From NCBI GenBank assembly GCA_966212505.1, contig CBIHRS010000021.1, positions 1 to 64,000 on the forward strand: a stretch of DNA of 64,000 bases, written 5' to 3'. The stretch's first letter is position 1; the number at the start of each line of letters is the position of its first letter. The notes beneath the pieces were generated by a model. It made no database searches, was not told the origin of the DNA, and was given only the letters and a program-made list of their open reading frames with translations. The translations under genes were made by a program, and so were the position numbers. Positions 24,967 to 32,512 of this stretch are shown in pieces. This stretch comes from CAMLIZ01 sp966212505 (GTDB lineage Bacteria > Pseudomonadota > Gammaproteobacteria > Burkholderiales > Burkholderiaceae_C).

Positions 24967-26712
24967 TCATGCGTCCGCGCCAGTGGCGGCCGCGGGGCGG
25001 CTGCGCTCGGCGATGCGGTGCGACCAGTAGGTGCCCAGCGCGACCACGATCACCGCGATCACGCCCAGTGCCGCACCCGGGCCGCGGCCCGAGACGCTCT
25101 GCATGTAGAGGTAGATGCCGTAGCTCATCGGCGCGTTGCTCTCCTGCGCACTGAGCAGCAGCGTGGCCGAGAGCTCCACCGCGGCGGTGATGAAGCTGGT
25201 GACGAAGCCGGCGACGATGCCGCCCATCATCAGCGGCACCACGATGCGCCGGATGGTGCGCAGCCGGGTGGCGCCCAGGCTCTGCGCACTTTCTTCCAGC
25301 GATACGTGCACCTGCTGCAGCGAGGCCATGCACGAGCGCAGCGCATAGGGCAGGCGGCGCACCGCATAGGCCAGCATCAGCAGCACCCAGGTGGCGGTGA
25401 CCGGCGTGTCGGTGAAGGGCAGCTCCACGCCGCGGAAGGCACGCAGGTAGCCGATGGCCAGCACCAGCCCGGGGATGGCCAGCGCGGCCGACGACAGGTA
25501 GTCGAGCCACTGCATCGCCGGCACCCGGGTGCGCAGGATCAGGTAGGCGATGGCGGTGCCGATCAGCACGTCGACGCCGGCCGACAGCCCGCAGTACAGC
25601 AGCGTGTTGCCCATCATGCGGTGCGCATCGCTGAACACGGTGGCGTAGTGGTCGAGCGTCCAGGCGTCGGGCAGCACCGAGTAGCTCCAGGCCTGGGCGA
25701 AGCTCATCAGCAGCAGGCCGAGGTGCGGCGCCAGCACCACCAGCAGCACCATCGTGATCCAGCCATAGGCCAGCAGGGCCTGCAGCGGCGTGAGGCGCCG
25801 GCGCTGGATCGAGTTGCCCCCCTTCTGCAGCGTGGAGTAGTCCTTGCCCTTCAGCACGCGGGCGCTCAGCCACAGCGCGAGGATCGAGAAGGCGATCATG
25901 ATCACGCTGATCACATAGCCCAGCGGATCGTCGACGCCGGCGCTGGTGATGCGCAGGTAGGCCTGCGGCGCCAGCATGTTGGTCATGCCCAGCACCAGCG
26001 GCGTGCCGAGATCGTCGAACACCTTCACGAACACCAGCGCGGTGCCAGCGATGAAGCCCGGCATCGTGAGCGGGAAGATCACGCGGGCGAAGAGCCGCCA
26101 GCCGCGCGCGCCGAGGTTCAGCGCCGACTCTTCCATCGCGCCGTCGATGTTGCGCAGCGAGGCCACGAGGTTGAGCAGGATGAACGGGAAGTAGTGGATC
26201 GATTCGACGAACACCACGCCGGCCAGCCCGTCCATGAACGGCACCGAGAGGCCGAAGTGCTGCTGCAGCAGCAGGTTGATCGAGCCGCTGCGGCCGAAGA
26301 TGGTCTGCATGGCCACCGCGCCCACGAAAGGCGGCATCACCAGCGGCAGCACGCCCAGCGTCTGGATCAGCGGCGCGCCGCGGAACTCGAAGCGCACCGT
26401 CAGGTAGGCCAGCGGCACCGCGATGAAGGTGGCGCACAGCGCCGACAGCAGTGCGACGACCAGGCTGTTGAAGAAGCTCTCGCGGAACAGCGATTGCGCG
26501 AAGAAGTTGGCGAAGTGTCCCGCTGTCAGTTCGCCATTGGCATTGACGAAGGCGGTGTGGATCACCAGCCCGACCGGCACGATCAGGAACACCGCGAGGA
26601 ACAGCAGGATCAGCCCGCCGGCCAGCCAGGGGCCGGCATCGGCCAGCCGTTTGGCCGCGCGCGGCGTGCCCTGCGGAGCCTGCAGCTCCGCAGAAGAGAG
26701 TGCGTGCGTCAT
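24967..26712 (-). CDS. ABC transporter permease, two fused transmembrane domains (FbpB-like)
   Basis: A 581-residue permease made of two fused units, each with six or so transmembrane segments and one EAA loop. The first unit carries EESALNLGARGWRLFARVIFP (about 195-215) and the second EESAQSLGATRLRTIRRIVVP. These are the coupling helices for the ATPase. Fused permeases of this kind serve Fe(III), 2-aminoethylphosphonate and similar Fbp-type systems. It begins 10 bp after the binding-protein gene and is followed by the ATPase after 17 bp, so it is in the middle of an operon. The substrate cannot be read from the permease. Confidence 0.92.
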   Translation of the reverse strand: MTHALSSAELQAPQGTPRAAKRLADAGPWLAGGLILLFLAVFLIVPVGLVIHTAFVNANGELTAGHFANFFAQSLFRESFFNSLVVALLSALCATFIAVPLAYLTVRFEFRGAPLIQTLGVLPLVMPPFVGAVAMQTIFGRSGSINLLLQQHFGLSVPFMDGLAGVVFVESIHYFPFILLNLVASLRNIDGAMEESALNLGARGWRLFARVIFPLTMPGFIAGTALVFVKVFDDLGTPLVLGMTNMLAPQAYLRITSAGVDDPLGYVISVIMIAFSILALWLSARVLKGKDYSTLQKGGNSIQRRRLTPLQALLAYGWITMVLLVVLAPHLGLLLMSFAQAWSYSVLPDAWTLDHYATVFSDAHRMMGNTLLYCGLSAGVDVLIGTAIAYLILRTRVPAMQWLDYLSSAALAIPGLVLAIGYLRAFRGVELPFTDTPVTATWVLLMLAYAVRRLPYALRSCMASLQQVHVSLEESAQSLGATRLRTIRRIVVPLMMGGIVAGFVTSFITAAVELSATLLLSAQESNAPMSYGIYLYMQSVSGRGPGAALGVIAVIVVALGTYWSHRIAERSRPAAATGADA

Positions 26713-26722
26713 GGGGCGGGCC

Positions 26723-28051
26723 TTACTTCGCGAGGGTGGCGGCCTGCTCGGCCAGTTGGCGCGCCTTGAGGTAGTTGCTCATGGCCTTGGAGTTCCACAG
26801 CTCTTCGAGGCCGGTCATCTTCTGCGCCACCTCGGCATCCTTCTTGTTCTTGCGGAACAGCTGCGTGAAGCCGTGGGTCATGATGTTCTTCTCGCTCACC
26901 AGCGGCGTGTAGGCCAGGCTGCGCGCCTGCTTCACCAGTTCGGTGCCCTGCGCATTGGGCTTGGCCTGCAGCGCCGCCTCGGCCTCGTGGATCGCCTTGG
27001 TGGCGGCCTGCAGCTCCTTGAGCCGGAACGTGACCATCTGGTCGAACATGCTGATCACCACGTGGTAGCGCTCTTCGCTCAAGGCCGAGTCGAACTGCAC
27101 CTTGCTCTTGCGTGCCACCTCGTAGATGTTGGGGTAGCCGGCCGGCACCTTGAGCCCCGCGCCCGAGTAGGGCAGCACCGGCATGCGGCTGACCTTGGGA
27201 TCGAACAGCACCTGCTGGCCGTCGATCGAGAGGGCGTACTGCACGAACTTGCGTGCCTCCGGCGAATTCTTGCCGCCTTCGATCACGCCGATGCTGGCCG
27301 GCACCACGGAGGTGATGGCCGGGTAGACGAAATCGACCGGGAAGCCTGCGGCCTTGCCCGCCAGGCCGAAGAAGTCGATCACCAGGCCCACGCCGAACTG
27401 GCCGTTGTTCACGCCGTCGGGCGTGCCGAAGCTGCGCTCGGTCACCGCGGCGCAGTTGCCGGCGATCTCGAGCAGCTGGTTCCAGCCCTTCTCCCAGCCT
27501 TCGCCCTGCAGGATGGTCTCCACCGTGAGGTGGGTGGTGCCGGAGCGTGAGGGCGAGCTCATCGCCACATGGCCGAAGTAGGCCGGCTTGGTCAGGTCGG
27601 CCCATTCATGCGGCTCGGGCAGCTTGTGCGCCTGCAGGTAGCGCTTGTTCCACATGATCCCGTAGCCCGACAGGGCCTGGCCGAGGTAGAGGCCTTCGGG
27701 ATCGTTGATCGGGTAGTTGCCCACCTTCTCCGGCACCGCCGCATTGCGCAGGTCGGCCACCGAGCTGAGCAGTTTGTCACGCGAGAGCACCTCGAACGCA
27801 TCGGGCGCCGAGGCCCAGAACACATCGGGCCGCTGGCCGGCGGGCAGCTCCTTGAGATAAGCCAAGGCGGCGGTGTGGTTCTTGTTCAGGATCTCGAGCC
27901 TGATGTCCGGGTACTTTTTCTCGAAGGCCTTCTTGTAGGCCTCGGTCAGCTCCTTGGGGAACGAGGTCAGGACCGTGACCGTGCCGGCCTGGGCCGCCAT
28001 CGACAAGGCCATGCCGAGGCCGATGATCGAGAGCTTGAAGACGGATGCCAT
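26723..28051 (-). CDS. ABC transporter substrate-binding protein, Fbp/PgtC-like (first receptor)
   Basis: A 442-residue periplasmic binding protein leading the operon. ATG 28051 follows AGAAAGG at a good distance, and a GTG three codons upstream is less likely. Signal peptide: KLSIIGLGMALSMAAQA. Motifs: TSFPKELTEAYKKAFEKKYP, GQRPDVFWASAPDAFEVL, the LSGYGIMWNKRYLQ segment and GHVAMSSPSRSGTTHL, with a polar C-terminal extension of about 90 residues. It is a clear paralogue of the protein at 21545. The first-gene position and the short gaps to the permease and ATPase make it the primary receptor. Iron, phosphonates, phosphoglycerate or other anions are possible ligands, and no typical double-tyrosine iron site can be pointed to. 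Confidence 0.9.
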   Translation of the reverse strand: MASVFKLSIIGLGMALSMAAQAGTVTVLTSFPKELTEAYKKAFEKKYPDIRLEILNKNHTAALAYLKELPAGQRPDVFWASAPDAFEVLSRDKLLSSVADLRNAAVPEKVGNYPINDPEGLYLGQALSGYGIMWNKRYLQAHKLPEPHEWADLTKPAYFGHVAMSSPSRSGTTHLTVETILQGEGWEKGWNQLLEIAGNCAAVTERSFGTPDGVNNGQFGVGLVIDFFGLAGKAAGFPVDFVYPAITSVVPASIGVIEGGKNSPEARKFVQYALSIDGQQVLFDPKVSRMPVLPYSGAGLKVPAGYPNIYEVARKSKVQFDSALSEERYHVVISMFDQMVTFRLKELQAATKAIHEAEAALQAKPNAQGTELVKQARSLAYTPLVSEKNIMTHGFTQLFRKNKKDAEVAQKMTGLEELWNSKAMSNYLKARQLAEQAATLAK

Positions 28052-28239
28052 GTGCGTCACCTTTCTTGCGGGGTGGGGCTGTCAACGTGGAGCTCAGTGT
28101 GGGCACGGGGCCGGAGCCGGTCCAATCACATTTCGTGATTCCCGGCCGAGGCTTGAGGCCTACGAGGGTTTGCCCCTACGAAAACTCGTAGCCCCGTTCC
28201 CATTGCGGTGCGCGAAGCGCTGTGCCTGAATCGCAGCGC

Positions 28240-30771
28240 ATGGAGCCGTCATCGATGCAGCAAGCCAACCCCTGCCCTCACGCGGCGGGCTGGCAGCGCA
28301 TCAAGGGCCTGCTGGCCGAGGCGCTGGAGCTGCCGCCATCGGAACAGGCGGCCTTCGTCGAGCGCCGGGCCGGCCACGACGGCGCGCTGCACGACGAGTT
28401 GATGACGCTGCTGGCCGCGGCGGCGCCCGAGGCCAGCGTGCTCGACAGCGTGCCGGCCGAGCTGGCGCTCGATGCGCTGCTGGCGCATGGCCAGCGGCCC
28501 TGGATCGGCCGCCGCGTCGGCCCCTACCGGCTGCTGCAGCTGATCGGCCGCGGCGGCATGGGGCAGGTCTACCTCGCCGAGCGGGCGGACGGGCAGTTCG
28601 AGCAGCAGGTGGCGATCAAGCTGATGCGCGACGGCCTCGAAGACAGCGCGCTGGCCGCCCGCTTCAAGGCCGAGCGCCAGATCCTCGCCAGCCTCGACCA
28701 TCCGCACCTCGCCAAGGTGCTCGACGGCGGGCTCACCGAAGAAGGCGTGCCCTACTTCGTGATGGAGCGCGTGGTCGGCGAGGCCATCGATGCCTATTGC
28801 CGGCGCCTCGCGCTCGGGGTGGAGCAGCGGCTCAGGCTCTTCCGCACCGTCTGCCAGGTGGTGCACTACGCGCACACGCGCGGCGTGGTGCATCGGGATC
28901 TCAAGCCGGCCAACATCCTCGTCACCGAAGACGGCGTGGTGAAGCTGGTCGACTTCGGCATCGCCAAGCGCTTTGCGTCGCCCGAGCCGGCCACCGCCAC
29001 CGCGCAGCGCGTGATGACGCTCGAATACGCCAGCCCCGAGCAGGTGCGCGGCGCCGAGGTCACGCCGGCCAGCGATGTGTATTCGCTCGGCGTGGTGCTC
29101 TACCGGCTGCTCACCGATGCCAGCCCCTATCCGGCCGAGACCATGGCCAGCGACTTCGAGCTGCGCTTGGCGATCTGCGACACCGAGCCGCTGCCGCCCA
29201 GCCGTACTGCGGAGCGGCCGCTGCGCCGGCGCCTCAACGGCGACCTCGATGCGGTGGTGATGATGGCGCTGCGCAAGCAGCCGCAGCACCGTTATGCGAG
29301 CGCCGAGGCGCTGTCGGACGATGTGTTCCGCCATCTCGAAGGCCTGCCGGTGCAGGCGCGGCGCGGCGCATGGAGCTACCGCGCCGGCCGCTTCGTGCTG
29401 CGCCACCGCGCGGCGATGGGCGCGGCGCTGGTGGCCAACCTCGCGCTGGTGGCCGGCCTGGCGCTGGCCGCGCACGAGGCCTACCAGGCCAACCTGCAGA
29501 AGCAGCGCGCCGAGCATCACTTCGCCGGCGTGCGCCAGCTGGCCAACGTGTTCATCTTCAACGTCGACAAGGCGATCGCGCGCCTGCCCGGCTCGCTGGA
29601 GGCGCGGCGCATGCTGGTGGACACCGCGCTCGTCTACCTGCAGCAGCTGGGCGCCGAGGCCGGCGGCGACCCCACGCTGCAGCTCGAGATCGCGGCCGGC
29701 TACCGCCAGATCGGCGACATCCAGGGCGCCTCGGCGATGTCGAACCTGGGCGACGTGGCCGGCGCGCTGGCCAACTACGAGCGTGCGCTGCGGCTCACGC
29801 GGCCGCTCGCCGCATCGGAGGGGCCGCAGCAGCGTGCGGCCCAGCTGGAGCTGGTGCTGCTGGACACGCGGCTGTGCGGCCTGCTCGACCAGGCCGCGCG
29901 CTATGCCGAGGCCGAGAAGGTGGCCAACGAAGGCCTGCAGACCGCGCGCGCGCTCGTGGCCACTGATCCCGGCAGCTATCCGTACCAGCGCGCGCTGGCC
30001 AACCAGACGATCTACCTCGCGCAGCTGTACATGCACAGCGGCAAGCCGGATGCGTTCGACAGGACCTCGACGCTGGCCGAGCAGCAGATGCGCACCGTGC
30101 TGGCGCTGAAGCCCGACGACACCGACATCGTCGCCAACCTCGCCGCGTCGTACGGGCAGCGCGGCATGCATGCGCTCGACGGCACGGCGGAGGGCGCGAA
30201 GCGCGCGCTGGTGGAGTTCAAGCGCTCGCTCGAGGTGATGCGGCCGGCCTACGAGAAGCAGCCGCTGCACCTGGTGCTGGCGCCCAACTACGGCAAGACC
30301 TATGCGCTGGTCGGCGAAGCGCTTCGCCAGCTGCACCGGCTGCCGGAGGCCATCGACCACCAGCGCCGCGCGATCGCCATCGCCGAATCGCTGGTGGCCA
30401 ACAACGTCAACGACGTGCGGGCGCGCGAAGGCCTGGGCGATGCGCAGCACCAGCTCGGCGAGACGCTGCTGGCCGCAGGCGACGTGGCCGGCGCGGTGCG
30501 GGCCGGCAGCGAGGCCGTGCGCTGGTATGAAGAGCTGCCCGCCTCGGTGCGCGAGCGCATGACCACGCAATACGGGCAGGGCACCGCCTACTTCGGCCTT
30601 GCGAAGGCGCTGCAGGCGCAGGGCCAGCTGCCGGTGGCTTGCCGGCGCTACCGGCAGGCGCTGGAGCTGCTGGAAGAGAACAACCGGCGCGAGCCGATCG
30701 AGCCGGGCAATGACGGGCCGGAGGCGGTGCGTGTGGCGATGGGCCGTGCGCAGTGCGCCGCGCCTTCATGA
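28240..30771 (+). CDS. Serine/threonine protein kinase with transmembrane segment and TPR-like C-terminal region
   Basis: An 843-residue Hanks-type kinase. The glycine-rich loop is GRGGMGQVY (about 103-111), the catalytic loop HRDLKPAN (about 217), DFG lies at about 238, and VMTLEYASPEQVRG serves as activation/APE region. One transmembrane helix (AAMGAALVANLALVAGLALA, about 391) separates it from a large, probably extracytoplasmic helical part with several TPR-like units (for example AGALANYERALRLTRPLA and AVRAGSEAVRWYEELP). The start is uncertain: GTG 28222, ATG 28240 and ATG 28255 are in frame and none has a good ribosome site. Kinases of this layout often accompany ECF sigma factors, but none is adjacent here. 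It converges with the GlxA-type regulator. Confidence 0.88.
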   Translation: MEPSSMQQANPCPHAAGWQRIKGLLAEALELPPSEQAAFVERRAGHDGALHDELMTLLAAAAPEASVLDSVPAELALDALLAHGQRPWIGRRVGPYRLLQLIGRGGMGQVYLAERADGQFEQQVAIKLMRDGLEDSALAARFKAERQILASLDHPHLAKVLDGGLTEEGVPYFVMERVVGEAIDAYCRRLALGVEQRLRLFRTVCQVVHYAHTRGVVHRDLKPANILVTEDGVVKLVDFGIAKRFASPEPATATAQRVMTLEYASPEQVRGAEVTPASDVYSLGVVLYRLLTDASPYPAETMASDFELRLAICDTEPLPPSRTAERPLRRRLNGDLDAVVMMALRKQPQHRYASAEALSDDVFRHLEGLPVQARRGAWSYRAGRFVLRHRAAMGAALVANLALVAGLALAAHEAYQANLQKQRAEHHFAGVRQLANVFIFNVDKAIARLPGSLEARRMLVDTALVYLQQLGAEAGGDPTLQLEIAAGYRQIGDIQGASAMSNLGDVAGALANYERALRLTRPLAASEGPQQRAAQLELVLLDTRLCGLLDQAARYAEAEKVANEGLQTARALVATDPGSYPYQRALANQTIYLAQLYMHSGKPDAFDRTSTLAEQQMRTVLALKPDDTDIVANLAASYGQRGMHALDGTAEGAKRALVEFKRSLEVMRPAYEKQPLHLVLAPNYGKTYALVGEALRQLHRLPEAIDHQRRAIAIAESLVANNVNDVRAREGLGDAQHQLGETLLAAGDVAGAVRAGSEAVRWYEELPASVRERMTTQYGQGTAYFGLAKALQAQGQLPVACRRYRQALELLEENNRREPIEPGNDGPEAVRVAMGRAQCAAPS

Positions 30772-30781
30772 GGAGGGCGGC

Positions 30782-31744
30782 TCACGCCCGCTCGCGGGGT
30801 GCCATGCGCCGGATCGCCTGCGGTGGGTGCCCGTACACGCGGACGAAGGCGCGCCGCATGCGCTCGGCGTCGCCGAACCCAGCCGACCGGGCGATCGCCT
30901 CGATCGTGCCGCTGCTGCCTTCGAGGAGGGCGCGCGCAGCCTCGGTGCGGATGCGCTCCACCGCCTTGGCGGGTGTCTGTCCCGTGTCGGCCTTGAAGGC
31001 GCGGATGAACTGCCGCGGGCTCAGACAGGCCACCTCCGCAAGGTGTTCGATCGTCAGCTCGGCGGTGAGGTGCTCGCCGATGTAGGCCAGCACCTTGCGC
31101 ATGCGGTCGCCCTGCCGCGTCAGGTCCTGCAGCGCCGAGAACTGCGACTGGCCCCCCATGCGGCGGTGGTAGACGACCATGTCGCGCGCGACCTCGGCGG
31201 CGACGCCGCTGCCGAGGTCGGCCTCGACCATCGCGAGCGCGAGGTCGATGCCTGCGGCGATGCCGGCCGACGTCCACACGTTGCCGTCGCGCACGAAGAT
31301 CCGGTCGCTGTCTACCGCGACGTCGGGGTGCGCGCGCTGCAGGGCGTGGGCATGGCGCCAATGGGTGGTGGCCCGGCGCCCGTTCAGCACGCTGGCCTGG
31401 GCGAGCACGAAGGCGCCGGTGCACACGCCGGCCACTCGGCGGCGCGCGGCCAACGCCGCCTGGAGGTAGCGGCACAGGGCGGGCGTGGCCGCGCCGGGCT
31501 GCATCGCGCCTGCGCCGCCGGCCACCATGACGGTGCCGGCGCGCACGCCGCGCCACGGCCGCGTCACCACCTCCACGCCCGACGTGCTCGCGATGCGGCC
31601 GCCGCGCTCGGACACCAGCTCGATCCGGTAGGCGGGCCTGCCCGGCTGCACGAGCGTCGCGGCGAGCTGGAACACGGTGGCCGGACCGGCCATGTCCAGC
31701 AGCTGGAAACCCGGGACCAGCACGAAGGCGATCGATCGGCTCAT
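30782..31744 (-). CDS. GlxA-family transcriptional regulator (DJ-1/PfpI domain plus AraC HTH)
   Basis: A 320-residue regulator. The N-terminal class I glutamine-amidotransferase/PfpI-like domain (about 1-180; AFVLVPGFQLLDMAGPATVF and the VAGVCTGAFVLAQA nucleophile-elbow region) is joined to an AraC-type double HTH (about 215-310; LAEVACLSPRQFIRAFKADT and IEAIARSAGFGDAERMRRAF). The start at 31744 gives the canonical N-terminus; the open frame runs to 31816 through the promoter. It is divergent from the peroxiredoxin-like gene at 31832 and probably regulates it. The elbow Cys in GVCTGA is kept, although in this regulator class enzymatic activity is generally not expected. Confidence 0.92.
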   Translation of the reverse strand: MSRSIAFVLVPGFQLLDMAGPATVFQLAATLVQPGRPAYRIELVSERGGRIASTSGVEVVTRPWRGVRAGTVMVAGGAGAMQPGAATPALCRYLQAALAARRRVAGVCTGAFVLAQASVLNGRRATTHWRHAHALQRAHPDVAVDSDRIFVRDGNVWTSAGIAAGIDLALAMVEADLGSGVAAEVARDMVVYHRRMGGQSQFSALQDLTRQGDRMRKVLAYIGEHLTAELTIEHLAEVACLSPRQFIRAFKADTGQTPAKAVERIRTEAARALLEGSSGTIEAIARSAGFGDAERMRRAFVRVYGHPPQAIRRMAPRERA

Positions 31745-31831
31745 GTCGTTTATCGAGGGAAATAGGTCATTCCTGCCATGGAGTCTATGCGTAGAGTCCT
31801 GCCGTCCATCACCCACCCCTCAGGAGAATGA

Positions 31832-32485
31832 ATGTCGCTGTCCTCCGAACTCGATGCAATGAAGGCCGCGCTGAGCGCGAAGGCCCCGGCCGACGTGTTG
31901 TCCGCCGTCAGGACCGCCAACCGGCAACTGGCCGCCTCGGGCATCGCCGAGAAGGCCTTGAAGGCCGGCGCGCAGGCACCGGGCTTCGAACTGCCGGACG
32001 CGGCGGGCCGTCCGGTGCGGCTGGACGACCTGCTGGAACGGGGCGCGGTCGTGCTCAGCTTCTACCGCGGCTCGTGGTGCCCGTTCTGCAACCTGACGCT
32101 GGCGGCGCTGCAGCGCGAGCTGCCCCGCATCGTGCAGGCCGGTGCCACGCTGGTCGCCGTGTCGCCGCAAACGCCGGAGGCCACGGCCGCGACCGTGCAG
32201 CACCTGGGGACGGCCTTTCCCGTGCTGAGCGACGCGGGCAACGCCGTCGCACGCGCCTACGGCCTGGTCTTCACCGTGGCGGAAGAGGTGCGTCCGATGT
32301 ACCGCGCGCTCGGCTCGGACCTGCCGAAAGCCAACGGCGACGACAGCCATGAGCTGCCGATCAGCGCCACCTACATCATCGGCAGGGACCGCAGGATCCT
32401 CTACGCATTCGTCGACAGCGACCACACGCGCAGGATGGAGCCGGCGGAGATCGTCCGCGTGCTCCGCAGCGGCACGCACCCCTGA
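31832..32485 (+). CDS. Peroxiredoxin-like family protein (AhpC/TSA)
   Basis: A 217-residue thioredoxin-fold protein of the peroxiredoxin-like AhpC/TSA group. The active-site region reads FYRGSWCPFCNLTL with Cys83 and Cys86, so a CxxC pair replaces the single peroxidatic Cys context of typical 2-Cys enzymes. About 45 N-terminal helical residues precede the fold, as in this subgroup. An AGGAG ribosome site lies just before the ATG. It should reduce peroxides or act as a thiol oxidoreductase in the cytoplasm, since no signal peptide is present. It is divergent from the GlxA-type regulator 87 bp away and converges on the 967-residue gene. Confidence 0.88.
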   Translation: MSLSSELDAMKAALSAKAPADVLSAVRTANRQLAASGIAEKALKAGAQAPGFELPDAAGRPVRLDDLLERGAVVLSFYRGSWCPFCNLTLAALQRELPRIVQAGATLVAVSPQTPEATAATVQHLGTAFPVLSDAGNAVARAYGLVFTVAEEVRPMYRALGSDLPKANGDDSHELPISATYIIGRDRRILYAFVDSDHTRRMEPAEIVRVLRSGTHP

Positions 32486-32512
32486 TGTTCGCGACGGCCC
32501 AGGACGACAACG

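Noticed and set aside
24950..26437. N-terminal extension of the ATPase frame to give an 861-residue fusion
   Set aside because: The added part overlaps the permease gene in another frame and is Arg/Ala/Gly-rich. The ATPase has its own ribosome site and normal N-terminus at 24949.
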